Below, in pieces: positions 16,142-24,887 of a DNA stretch of 64,000 bases. The DNA comes from Bacteroidota bacterium. GTDB taxonomy: Bacteria; Bacteroidota; Bacteroidia; Sphingobacteriales; Sphingobacteriaceae. Under the pieces are notes generated by a model, which saw only the letters and a program-made list of their open reading frames with translations, did no database searches and was not told the DNA's origin. Location: positions 85,160-149,159 of the forward strand of contig JAEXHI010000010.1 in assembly GCA_023450085.1 (NCBI GenBank). Direction: 5' to 3'. Position numbers and translations under genes: made by a program. The stretch's first letter is position 1. Each line of letters starts with the position of its first letter.

Positions 16142-17839
16142 TCAAAATTTAATTCCTTTTATGTTTAGTTGCAAACGTTTTTTGTCTCTCCAATTATTTT
16201 CTTCTATCGTATAACAAATAGAAAATGCTTGGTTTGGTTTTAATAATTTTTCGAATTCTCCAAGGTTAAAACCAATAGCTTCAAAAATAGTCGAATTTTG
16301 TTGTTTTACATTTATTTTTAGGTGATTTGTCCCTACAATTTGTGGGGCACTTGCCAAAATTACCTCGTGAGTAGTAAATATCGGAGCCATGTTCTGTGGA
16401 CCAAAAGGCGCCATTTGATTTAGTATTCTAAAAAACTTTGGATTGATCTGTGCAAAATCAACGGTGGTATCGATATTAATTTCGGGTATGAGCAAGGCTG
16501 GATCGATACTTTTTGAAACGACCTGCTCAAATCGTTCTGAAAATAAAGGTAAGTTTTCAGGACTAATGGTTAATCCAGCAGCATATTTATGTCCGCCAAA
16601 TTGGATCAGTAAATCACTACATTCTACCAATGCTTCATATAAATCGTAGCCTACCACCGAGCGGGCAGAACCAGTGTAATTGCCATTAGATTCGGTAAGG
16701 ACAATCGTTGGACGATAATATTTTTCCGTTAATCTAGAGGCTACAATGCCAATCACTCCCTTGTTCCAACTTTCTTGAAACACCACGGTGGTTTTTCGAT
16801 TCATCAGCACTTCATCTTGTTCAATAATGGCCAGTGCCTCAAGCGTAATGTTTTGGTCGAAACTTTTGCGTTCGGTGTTTTGCAAATTGATAAGCGAACT
16901 TTGTTCATCTGCAATGAACTCTTCTTCGCTTAAAAGCATTTTTACGGCCTCGTTTGCATGTCCCATTCTGCCCGCAGCATTAATACGGGGCGCCAACATA
17001 AATACTACATCCATAATAGAATAGTTGTCTGTTTTGCCCGAAATTTGCATTAAGGCTTTCAATCCTGTAGAAGGGGTTTCGTTCAACTTTTTAAGACCGT
17101 AATAGGCCAAAACTCTATTCTCGTCAACGATAGGAACAATATCTGCCGCAATACTCACCATGCACAAGTCAAAATATTGCTCATACAGCTCATCTGGAAG
17201 ATTTTTGAAGGTGCAGTAAGCCTGCGCAAGTTTAAAACCAATGCCACAGCCAGAAAGCTCCTTGAAAGGATATTCGCAATCAGAACGTTTTGGATCTAGC
17301 ACCGCAACGGCTTGTGGAATTGCATCGCCAGGTAAGTGGTGATCACAGATGATAAAGTCTATGCCTAAGCTGTTTGCGTAATCAACTTTGTCGTTAGAAC
17401 GGATGCCGCAATCTAGCGCTATAATTAAATCAACACCGCTGGTATGCGCATAATCAATTCCCTGTGTAGAAATGCCATAACCTTCTACATGCCTGTCGGG
17501 AATATAAAAATCAATATGGCTAGTGAAATTGCGGAAAAACTGATAGGTAAGCGCTACAGCCGTTGTTCCGTCTACGTCATAATCGCCGTAAATTAAAATG
17601 CGTTGTTCCAATTGAATTGCCTTTTCAATTCTTTCTATAGCGGCTTCCATATCCTTCATCAGGAATGGATCATGTAGGTGTGCTAACTGCGGCCTAAAGA
17701 AATATTTGGCTTCCTCAAAAGTATTAATGCCCCTTTGTACCAAAATTTCTGCTAAACTTTTGTCAATAGTTAACAGATGGGAAAGCTCCTCAACCTTTTC
17801 CTGCTCAATGTTTTCACTAATAACCCATCTTTTCTTCAT
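16142..17839 (-). CDS. recJ: Single-stranded-DNA-specific exonuclease RecJ
   Basis: 565 residues. DHH phosphoesterase motifs GDYDVDG (85-91) and CDHH (165-168), then the DHHA1 domain with FGGHKYAAG, and an OB-fold C-terminus. RecJ degrades ssDNA 5' to 3' in recombination and mismatch repair. The open frame extends to 17929, but MKKRWVISEN at 17839 matches the usual start in Bacteroidota; ATGs at 17854 and 17872 remain possible. Divergent from the MBL gene. Confidence 0.93.
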   Translation of the reverse strand: MKKRWVISENIEQEKVEELSHLLTIDKSLAEILVQRGINTFEEAKYFFRPQLAHLHDPFLMKDMEAAIERIEKAIQLEQRILIYGDYDVDGTTAVALTYQFFRNFTSHIDFYIPDRHVEGYGISTQGIDYAHTSGVDLIIALDCGIRSNDKVDYANSLGIDFIICDHHLPGDAIPQAVAVLDPKRSDCEYPFKELSGCGIGFKLAQAYCTFKNLPDELYEQYFDLCMVSIAADIVPIVDENRVLAYYGLKKLNETPSTGLKALMQISGKTDNYSIMDVVFMLAPRINAAGRMGHANEAVKMLLSEEEFIADEQSSLINLQNTERKSFDQNITLEALAIIEQDEVLMNRKTTVVFQESWNKGVIGIVASRLTEKYYRPTIVLTESNGNYTGSARSVVGYDLYEALVECSDLLIQFGGHKYAAGLTISPENLPLFSERFEQVVSKSIDPALLIPEINIDTTVDFAQINPKFFRILNQMAPFGPQNMAPIFTTHEVILASAPQIVGTNHLKINVKQQNSTIFEAIGFNLGEFEKLLKPNQAFSICYTIEENNWRDKKRLQLNIKGIKF

Positions 17840-17949
17840 TGGTATCTGCTCCATTAACGAGCTTGTTTGCATTAATATTACAAAAAGCCTCGCCTTGTTC
17901 TCTATATTTGTAACCCGTAAATATATCATTAAATTTCTTTCGTAAAAAG

Positions 17950-18720
17950 ATGGCTATTCAAGTTTTCACGTTATCAGAGGGTTCATATTCGGTAGATGCC
18001 AGTAAAAAATTTGTCCCTTTTGATCCTGCTAAGGATAATCCAAAAGATAGACCTGCGTCGTTATTTATTCATGTGCAGCCTTTTCTGGTTAAGCTCGAAA
18101 ACAGCCTGATATTGTTGGATACAGGTTTGGGCTACAGTAACGAAGAAGGTAAGCTCCATTTACATGAAAACATCCGAAAAGTGGGGTTTGATCCAGATGA
18201 TGTAGAACTGGTATTGATGTCGCATTTGCATTTTGATCACTCGGGAGGAATGGTGCATCATTATAATGGTAAAATGGAACTAAGTTTTCCTAATGCCACT
18301 TATGTAATGCAACGAGGAGAGTGGGAAACTGCTTTCAGTAGTAAATCATCTTCATACCATACAGAGATTTTTGATTTTGTTCAGCGCAATGCTCAAATCC
18401 ATTTGATAGAAGATAGTGGTAAGCTTACCAACGAAATCAGTTATGAATTTACAGGAGCGCATTGCCCATATCATCAGGTTTTTTTAATTGATGATGGAGA
18501 AGATAAGGTGTTTTTTGGGGGCGATGTATTGCCTGAGCCAGAAGAGCTCATTAGGAAGTTTATAGCCAAATATGATTACGATGGTCGCAAGGCTATGGAA
18601 TTAAGGGACGAGTTTGGACATAAGGCAGCAGCCGAACATTGGAAATGTCTTTTTTATCATTCCAAGTCTAAAACACAGGCCTATGTGGAACTACAGGACG
18701 ATAAGTTTATAATCGTTTAA
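17950..18720 (+). CDS. MBL-fold metallo-hydrolase
   Basis: 256 residues, cytoplasmic. Metallo-beta-lactamase motif SHLHFDHSGG gives H92, H94, D96 and H97, with the later ligands in GAHCPYHQ and FFGGDVLP. It resembles quorum-quenching-lactonase-like and general MBL hydrolases; the substrate cannot be told. Its stop overlaps that of the converging receiver gene by four bases. Confidence 0.87.
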   Translation: MAIQVFTLSEGSYSVDASKKFVPFDPAKDNPKDRPASLFIHVQPFLVKLENSLILLDTGLGYSNEEGKLHLHENIRKVGFDPDDVELVLMSHLHFDHSGGMVHHYNGKMELSFPNATYVMQRGEWETAFSSKSSSYHTEIFDFVQRNAQIHLIEDSGKLTNEISYEFTGAHCPYHQVFLIDDGEDKVFFGGDVLPEPEELIRKFIAKYDYDGRKAMELRDEFGHKAAAEHWKCLFYHSKSKTQAYVELQDDKFIIV

Positions 18721-19124
18721 TCTATAGCTGCCAGTAACTCTTTTAATCGGTCGATAGATAACGGTTTTGAAATAAAGCCTTTTACTGATTTGTAGCTTTT
18801 GGCTTTCTCTATGTCGTTTTCATAAACAGATGAAGAGAGCATATACATGTCATTGGTTGCTTTGAGGTCTAATGCTTCAAAAGCTTCAATAAATTCCCAT
18901 CCATTGAGAATAGGCATGTTGATGTCAATTAAAACCAGTTGGGGTAGGGGTTGTTGGCTATCAACTAAATCCTTGATATAGTCAATCGCTAATTGGCCAT
19001 TATGTTTGGCACAAATCTCCACGTCATACCCGGTTTTTTCAACAATTTTACTGATGATAAAGATGTTAATATCATCATCATCAATGACAAGGAGGTTAAT
19101 CTTAGAAGAGGGTGTTTGTTGCAT
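18717..19124 (-). CDS. Single-domain response regulator (CheY-like receiver)
   Basis: 135 residues, one receiver domain and no output domain. Acidic pocket DDDD (15-18), phosphoacceptor D67 in LVLIDINMP, and the conserved Lys in FISKPLS. The partner kinase is not adjacent. A TACCTTCG -7-like box lies in the leader on the minus strand, near 19160. Confidence 0.9.
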   Translation of the reverse strand: MQQTPSSKINLLVIDDDDINIFIISKIVEKTGYDVEICAKHNGQLAIDYIKDLVDSQQPLPQLVLIDINMPILNGWEFIEAFEALDLKATNDMYMLSSSVYENDIEKAKSYKSVKGFISKPLSIDRLKELLAAID

Positions 19125-19211
19125 CGGGCTTTAATGAAATACGTTGTTAACCGCTGCGAAGGTATATAATTCGTAAGTGGATTTACATAAAGTTACATTA
19201 ATTTATTTAAC

Positions 19212-19240
19212 AAAAAAAATCCGAGTATTACTCGGATTTT
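19212..19240 (-). terminator. Terminator of the YceI gene
   Basis: AAAATCCGAGT (19216-19226) pairs with ACTCGGATTTT (19230-19240) around ATT. On the minus strand it is followed by eight T. Confidence 0.88.
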
Positions 19241-19263
19241 CTAATCATCTATTTAATAGGAGG

Positions 19264-19860
19264 TTATTTTTTTGCTACCAATTTTACGTCAATGGTAAAC
19301 TCATCGTAGATGAAGTTATCACCGATGCTGCTGAAGATAGACTTAGATTTGTACTCAATACCATATTTGGTTCTATCAATAACAACCTTCTCTGCTACCG
19401 CAGTAACAGTTTTGTCAGCATTCCAAGTAATCTTTGCAGGAAAAGTCACTGGGTTGGTTTTTCCTTTAATGGTTAAGTCGCCAGTAATTTTTACATCGGC
19501 ACCGTTACCTTCTACTTTTTTAATAACAAAGTTAGCCGCAGGGAATTTTTCAACACCAAAAAAGTCGTCATTTTTCAAGTGCTTATCTAAGCCAGCATTT
19601 GGTTTGCCACCATCTAAGGTTTGGATAGTAGTCATGTTAGCCACAAAGCCACCTTCTGCCAATTTTTTACCATTGAAAGCCAATGTTCCAGAAGTTAAAG
19701 CCACAGTGCCAGTGTGTGAACCAGAGAATTTTTTGCCTTCCCAGTTGATGGTAGACTTAGTAACATCTACAGTATAAACATCAGCCTTTGGCTTAAATGC
19801 GAAAAAAGAAAAGCCAGCCACAAGAGCTAACGTTAAAATAGAGGTGATTTTTAATTTCAT
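19264..19860 (-). CDS. YceI-family periplasmic lipid-binding protein
   Basis: 198 residues with a signal peptide. YceI fold features: VDVTKSTINWEGKKFSGSHTGTV at the start of the lipocalin-like barrel (shown by DVTKSTINWEG and SHTGTV) and GDLTIKGKTNPVTFP in the middle. Members bind isoprenoid or other long lipids. It has its own terminator and a TACCTTTA -7-like box in its leader. Confidence 0.9.
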   Translation of the reverse strand: MKLKITSILTLALVAGFSFFAFKPKADVYTVDVTKSTINWEGKKFSGSHTGTVALTSGTLAFNGKKLAEGGFVANMTTIQTLDGGKPNAGLDKHLKNDDFFGVEKFPAANFVIKKVEGNGADVKITGDLTIKGKTNPVTFPAKITWNADKTVTAVAEKVVIDRTKYGIEYKSKSIFSSIGDNFIYDEFTIDVKLVAKK

Positions 19861-20374
19861 TGTTGATTAATTTATAGTTAGCGTAAAGGTATTTAATTTT
19901 AAATCTAGTTTGTATTGACCTATGTTAAGATTTTACAATTTTATGTAGATGGTTGGTTAGATGGTAAACAAGTATAATGGTTTAGTGAAGGATGAAATTT
20001 TTATTTGGATAAGCACTTTGTTGTTTTTCATTATCCCCAGCCCTAGCATTCCTCTTTCTTATCGTAAAAAGGAACCTATTTGCAATGTACTCTTATGTGC
20101 CTATGTGGTTGTACTTTTATCTTTAAGAGTTTAAAATTGCCAAAAAAATCTAAATGAACCCATAGTAAACTCCAGAGTAATTTGACAAAATGCCCTACCC
20201 ATAGGTAGCTGAGGATTTTTATTTTATTTGTTTCGATGGTAATCCAAAATTCTTTCCTTCAATCATTAGAACACAAATCGTAAATATTAAGTCATTTAGT
20301 ATCAGTTAAGTGGAAACATGCTCCTTTTGTAAGGCTTATTTTCGTTAAATTAGCGGCTTTACTTAACGAAATAG
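19861..20374. other. Gene-free 514-base stretch before mutL
   Basis: No open frame of note. It contains the leader of the YceI gene at the left end, a 29-base segment at 20021-20049 that resembles 36932-36960 (shared core CCAGCCCTAG), and a perfect 9-bp inverted repeat TTTCGTTAA (20340-20348)/TTAACGAAA (20363-20371) ending three bases before the mutL start codon. The rest is AT-rich and unremarkable. Confidence 0.6.
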
Positions 20375-22222
20375 ATGTCTGATATTATTCAACTTTTACC
20401 CGATAGCGTAGCCAACCAGATAGCGGCAGGAGAAGTAGTGCAGAGGCCAGCCTCGGCAGTAAAAGAATTATTGGAAAATGCTTTAGATGCGGGTGCCGAT
20501 AAAATACAGCTCATTGTTAAGGATGCTGGAAAAGCATTAATTCAGGTGATAGATAATGGCTGCGGAATGAGCATTACTGACGCCCGCATGTGCTTTGAGC
20601 GCCATGCCACTTCCAAAGTGCGTAAAGCAGAAGATCTTTTTGCTATTAGAACCATGGGTTTCAGAGGTGAAGCAATGGCATCTATAGCGGCAATTGCGCA
20701 GGTGGAAATGAAAACCAAGCGTTATGAAGATGAAGTGGGGACCTTGGTAGAAATAGAAGGTTCTACGGTGGTGAAACAAGAACCCATAGGAACGCCTAAC
20801 GGAACAAGTATTAGTGTAAAGAACCTGTTTTACAATACGCCTGCGAGACGTAATTTCCTGAAGAGTAATCCTACAGAAATGCGTTATATTATTGACGAGT
20901 TTCAACGTGTAGCTTTAGCCAAGCCTCATATCTCTTTTAGCTTGCATCATGACGGGAATGAAATTTACCGATTGCCTGCAGCAACCATCAAGCAACGTAT
21001 TGTGCATTTATTTGGCAACAATTATAACGAACGTTTGATTCCGGTAGAGGAAGAAACCACAATCATTAACCTTAAAGGATATATTGGAAAGCCCGAATTT
21101 GCCAAGAAAACCCGTGGTGAGCAGTTTTTTTTTGTGAACGATAGATTTATTAAAGACAATTACTTGAACCATGCCATCAATAAGGCTTATCAAGAACTAT
21201 TGCCTGATGATAACTTTCCGCTTTATGTACTGTTTATAGATATCGATCCGGCTAAGATTGACGTAAACGTTCATCCAACCAAAACAGAAATCAAATACTT
21301 GGATGAAAAATCCATCTATGCCATTATTCATTCGGCAGTGAAAAGATCGTTAGGTAGATTCAACATCAGTCCTACTTTAGATTTTAACCAAGAAACGGCG
21401 TTTAGCAGTATGATTACGCCAAAAGCGCCTGAAGACATTGTGCCGCCTAGCATTTCTTTTAATCCAGACTTTAACCCTTTTGGGGCAAGTAAGCCTGTGG
21501 CTGCCAAAGAAACTTATTTCAAGGAACAGTATCATCCGAAAGAAAAAACACAAAATTGGGGATCTTTATATGAAATCACCAATTATCAGCAAGCAGAGCA
21601 AGCCAGTATTGATTTAGGAGAAGAGGAAGAAGAGACTTTGGTCGCTTCGCCAAGTAAACATTATATGCAGGTTCATAACCGTTATATTGTTTCGCAAATT
21701 AAATCGGGCATCATGCTTATTGACCAACAGGCAGCTCACGAACGTATCTTATACGAACGTTTTTTATTACACTTGGAAGATCGTAAAGGAGCTTCGCAAC
21801 AAAGCTTGTTTCCACAAACGGTTACTTTAAGTCCTAGTGATTTTGAATTGGCAAAAAGTTTGTTGGACGATATTAAGAGCTTAGGTTTTGATGTGCGGGA
21901 ATTCGGGAAAAATACATTGGTGATTGAAGGTATTCCCGTTGATTTAGGCAGCACAAATATTAACGAAACCCAACTTTTTGAACACCTGATAGAGGGGTTT
22001 AAAAATTCTCAACAAGAATTAAAATTAACGAAGAGAGATGCTTTGGCAAGAAGTTTGGCCAGAAACAGTGCGATTAAAGCAGGTACAGTGCTAAGTCAAC
22101 AGGAGATGAACACCCTGATTGATGAGCTTTTTGCGTGTAAAAGCCCTAACTTTAGCATCAGTGGTAAACCAGCAATACAGACCATTACTTTGGCTGAATT
22201 AGCACAAAAATTTGAAAAATAA
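20375..22222 (+). CDS. mutL: DNA mismatch repair protein MutL
   Basis: 615 residues. GHKL ATPase motifs: ELLENALDAG (31-40), DNGCGM (60-65), GFRGEA (95-100). The C-terminal domain has an endonuclease-type motif DQQA-x2-E-x4-E (450-461), with Gln where the classic motif has His. It couples mismatch recognition by MutS to strand removal. It leads a tight run with two rhomboid genes and an EEP gene (gaps of 2, -8 and -1 bases). Confidence 0.95.
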   Translation: MSDIIQLLPDSVANQIAAGEVVQRPASAVKELLENALDAGADKIQLIVKDAGKALIQVIDNGCGMSITDARMCFERHATSKVRKAEDLFAIRTMGFRGEAMASIAAIAQVEMKTKRYEDEVGTLVEIEGSTVVKQEPIGTPNGTSISVKNLFYNTPARRNFLKSNPTEMRYIIDEFQRVALAKPHISFSLHHDGNEIYRLPAATIKQRIVHLFGNNYNERLIPVEEETTIINLKGYIGKPEFAKKTRGEQFFFVNDRFIKDNYLNHAINKAYQELLPDDNFPLYVLFIDIDPAKIDVNVHPTKTEIKYLDEKSIYAIIHSAVKRSLGRFNISPTLDFNQETAFSSMITPKAPEDIVPPSISFNPDFNPFGASKPVAAKETYFKEQYHPKEKTQNWGSLYEITNYQQAEQASIDLGEEEEETLVASPSKHYMQVHNRYIVSQIKSGIMLIDQQAAHERILYERFLLHLEDRKGASQQSLFPQTVTLSPSDFELAKSLLDDIKSLGFDVREFGKNTLVIEGIPVDLGSTNINETQLFEHLIEGFKNSQQELKLTKRDALARSLARNSAIKAGTVLSQQEMNTLIDELFACKSPNFSISGKPAIQTITLAELAQKFEK

Positions 22223-22224
22223 CC

Positions 22225-22902
22225 ATGAATAACATCAATATCCCACCAGTAGTCAAAAACCTGTTAATCATTAACGGGATAATGCTTTTTGCTTCATGGA
22301 TTTTAGGAGACGTTGTAACAAGATATTTAGCAGTCTTTTATTTTGATTCTCCCTTTTTTGAAGTATGGCAGCCTATCACCTATATGTTCATGCATGGAGG
22401 GGTTGCACATTTGTTTTTTAACATGTTTGGTCTGTTTATGTTTGGAGGTGTGTTAGAACAACGTTGGGGCCAAAAAAAATTCATTAATTTCTATTTAATA
22501 ACTGGTTTAGGAGCATTGGCATTGCAATGGGGAGTGCAGGCTTTTGAAGTATATCAAATAACAGGAAGAATATTTAATGATCTAAACGTTGTAGGCGCAA
22601 ACCCAGACTTAAGAGCAATTTACAGTAGCCCAATGGTAGGTGCTTCCGGAGCGATTTTTGGAGTGCTAACAGCTTTTGCGGTGTTGTATCCAAACGTTGA
22701 GCTCATGCTGATGTTTATCCCGTTTCCGATAAAAGCGAAATATTTTATCCCCATTTATATCGTTATAGAATTGTTCTTGGGCGTGGCACGTATACAAGGC
22801 GATTCGGTAGCTCATTTTGCTCATTTGGGTGGTGCGCTGATCGGGTTTATTTTGGTTAAACTATGGAAAGATAAAGACAGATTTTACGATTACTATGAAT
22901 AA
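22225..22902 (+). CDS. Rhomboid-family intramembrane serine protease
   Basis: 225 residues, six membrane helices. Conserved HGGVAHLFFN (57-66), catalytic Ser141 in GASGA and His200 in AHLGGA. Cleaves membrane proteins within the bilayer. It starts two bases after mutL and overlaps the next rhomboid gene by eight bases. Confidence 0.9.
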   Translation: MNNINIPPVVKNLLIINGIMLFASWILGDVVTRYLAVFYFDSPFFEVWQPITYMFMHGGVAHLFFNMFGLFMFGGVLEQRWGQKKFINFYLITGLGALALQWGVQAFEVYQITGRIFNDLNVVGANPDLRAIYSSPMVGASGAIFGVLTAFAVLYPNVELMLMFIPFPIKAKYFIPIYIVIELFLGVARIQGDSVAHFAHLGGALIGFILVKLWKDKDRFYDYYE

Positions 22903-23728
22903 CAGTAGCTTCAAGGATTTATCTTACCGTTTATTTAAGTTGGGTAATCCCGCCATGTTTTACATTGGCGTAAATACAATAGTGTTTTTGGTTTTGGGTA
23001 TCGCCAATCTTTTTACCAGAGGAGCGGTCGACAGTTTGGTTGCGCAATATTTAGCTTTTCCATCTGATATTTCTCAATTGCCTACTCGTTTTTACACTTT
23101 GGTCACTTATGCTTTCTTGCACCAAAATATTTTTCATATCCTTTTTAACATGTTGTGGTTGTATTGGATGGGAAACTTATTTCTTGATTTCCTTAAACCA
23201 AGGCAGTTTCAGGTGGTATATTGGGGAGGTGCTATTTTGGGTGCTTTAACCTTTGCCCTAATTTATAATCTAAGTCCGCAACTGAATGCCAATGGTTCTA
23301 TCTTGCTAGGTGCTTCCGCAGCGGTAATGGCCATTTTTAGTGCAATAACTACTCTAATTCCTAATTATAGTATTCGACTGATTCTCTTTGGAGATGTTAA
23401 ATTGAAATACTTACTGTTAGTATATATTATCATCGATGTGATAGGGACCTCTCCAGGCTCTAGTAACATAGGTGGAAACTTAGCGCATCTCGGTGGTGCA
23501 TTTTTCGGATTTGTCTACATCAAACTTTTGCAAAATGGCACTGATTTGAGTAGTTTTTTGGTGAAGAAGCCAAAGTTGAAAGTCGTGAAAAATGAAGCAC
23601 CTAAAAAGAAAACAAGTCAGGTAAATCAAGCAGAAATAGATGCTATACTGGACAAAATTTCTAAAAGCGGTTATGAAAATCTTACCGCTAAAGAAAAACA
23701 AACCCTTTTTGATGCAAGTAAAAACTAA
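22895..23728 (+). CDS. Second rhomboid-family protease
   Basis: 277 residues. Six membrane helices with FLHQNIFHILFN (about 75-85), Ser141 in GASAA and His198 in NLAHLGGA, then a basic cytoplasmic tail of about 65 residues (PKLKVVKNEAPKKK, ending LTAKEKQTLF). The tail is absent from the first copy. The dyad is present, though GASG is replaced by GASA. The tandem may form a heteromeric or divided-substrate pair. Confidence 0.87.
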   Translation: MNNSSFKDLSYRLFKLGNPAMFYIGVNTIVFLVLGIANLFTRGAVDSLVAQYLAFPSDISQLPTRFYTLVTYAFLHQNIFHILFNMLWLYWMGNLFLDFLKPRQFQVVYWGGAILGALTFALIYNLSPQLNANGSILLGASAAVMAIFSAITTLIPNYSIRLILFGDVKLKYLLLVYIIIDVIGTSPGSSNIGGNLAHLGGAFFGFVYIKLLQNGTDLSSFLVKKPKLKVVKNEAPKKKTSQVNQAEIDAILDKISKSGYENLTAKEKQTLFDASKN

Positions 23729-24861
23729 TGTCTAAACTACAACTTTCCATATTCGATAAGTTTATGCTCTTTTTAGCGGTATTAACCGTTATGGGCCTTG
23801 CTTTGGGAATGGTTGCTGGACAAACTGATCCGCAAAATGATATTTGGATTGCCTTTGCTGGATTGGCATACCCGTTCTTTTTAGTGGCCAATTTAATTTT
23901 TGCCATTTTTTGGGCATTCCGTCGCAGGTTTATTTTTACTTTGGTTACATTGGCCATTATGGCCCTTGGATGGAAACCCTTAAACGCTACTTATCAGTTT
24001 TTTGGGGAGGAGGGATCTTCTGTAAAAGAAAGTGAGCATTATGTGCGGTTAATGACCTATAATGTTCATCAATTTAAAAAATATGGAGAAAACAATGACG
24101 TTTCTACCAGAGACCAAATTTTTAAACTGATAGAAGGTCAAAACCCTGATGTAATTTGTTTTCAAGAGTTTTTTACGCGACGTAAAGGCGAATTCGATTT
24201 GATTGATAGCGTTAAAAAAAGGCTTAAGCTAAAACATTACTATTTTGTGCCTACTATTGATAATAACTATGAAGCTGCGGGTTTAGCTATTTTTTCTCGT
24301 TATCCTATTGATAACAAAGGCGAAGTGCCGTTTAGCCAAATACCGGGCAATGGAAGTATCTATGCTGATATTAAAGTAGAAGGACAGCTTTTTAGGATTT
24401 ACAATGTACATTTCCAATCTATTTCTTTCCAGAAGGAAGATTACGATTACATTGACAAAGTCACTTCGAAGATGAATACAGAGTATAAGTCATCTCGAAG
24501 AATTGCCAGTATGCTCAAAGCTGCCTTTGAAAGAAGAAGCGAACAGGTAAAATTGATGAAGGCAGAAATGCAGAAATGTAAACTCCCTTTTGTGATTGCT
24601 GGCGATTTTAATGATACACCTGCTTCTTATTGTGTTACCCAAATTACCAAGTCATTAAAGAATGCCTTTATCGAAAAAGGCAGCGGTTTTGGTAAAACCT
24701 ACAACGGTGCATTTCCCAATTTTCAAATCGATTATATCGCTACTACCAAAGACTTTGATGTCATCAATCACCATGTTTCTAAAGAAAAGCTGTCTGACCA
24801 TTTTCCTGTAAGGAGTGATTTGAGATTAAATTTTTCCTTAGAAAGCGATGATGGATATTAA
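23728..24861 (+). CDS. Membrane-anchored endonuclease/exonuclease/phosphatase-family protein
   Basis: 377 residues. Two or three N-terminal membrane helices (about 10-85), then an EEP domain: MTYNVHQF, CFQEFFTRR, AGDFNDTPAS with the catalytic D and N, and a closing SDHFPV. The family includes nucleases and lipid or inositol phosphatases; the membrane anchor makes a lipid- or envelope-linked substrate plausible. Its ATG overlaps the stop of the rhomboid gene by one base. Confidence 0.87.
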   Translation: MSKLQLSIFDKFMLFLAVLTVMGLALGMVAGQTDPQNDIWIAFAGLAYPFFLVANLIFAIFWAFRRRFIFTLVTLAIMALGWKPLNATYQFFGEEGSSVKESEHYVRLMTYNVHQFKKYGENNDVSTRDQIFKLIEGQNPDVICFQEFFTRRKGEFDLIDSVKKRLKLKHYYFVPTIDNNYEAAGLAIFSRYPIDNKGEVPFSQIPGNGSIYADIKVEGQLFRIYNVHFQSISFQKEDYDYIDKVTSKMNTEYKSSRRIASMLKAAFERRSEQVKLMKAEMQKCKLPFVIAGDFNDTPASYCVTQITKSLKNAFIEKGSGFGKTYNGAFPNFQIDYIATTKDFDVINHHVSKEKLSDHFPVRSDLRLNFSLESDDGY

Positions 24862-24874
24862 CCTCTAAAAGTTT

Positions 24875-24882
24875 TACATTTG
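24875..24882 (+). promoter_or_regulatory. -7 box (TACATTTG) of cysS
   Basis: TACATTTG ends five bases before the ATG at 24888. If the transcript starts about seven bases downstream of the box, the cysS mRNA is leaderless or nearly so. Confidence 0.5.
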
Positions 24883-24887
24883 CAACC

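Noticed and set aside
17840..17929. 30-codon N-terminal extension of RecJ
   Set aside because: The extension has no family match, and MKKRW at 17839 is the usual start; the upstream part overlaps the promoter region.
20021..20049. tRNA or small RNA in the long spacer before mutL
   Set aside because: No cloverleaf arms or CCA end could be found, and no promoter-terminator pair frames a small RNA.
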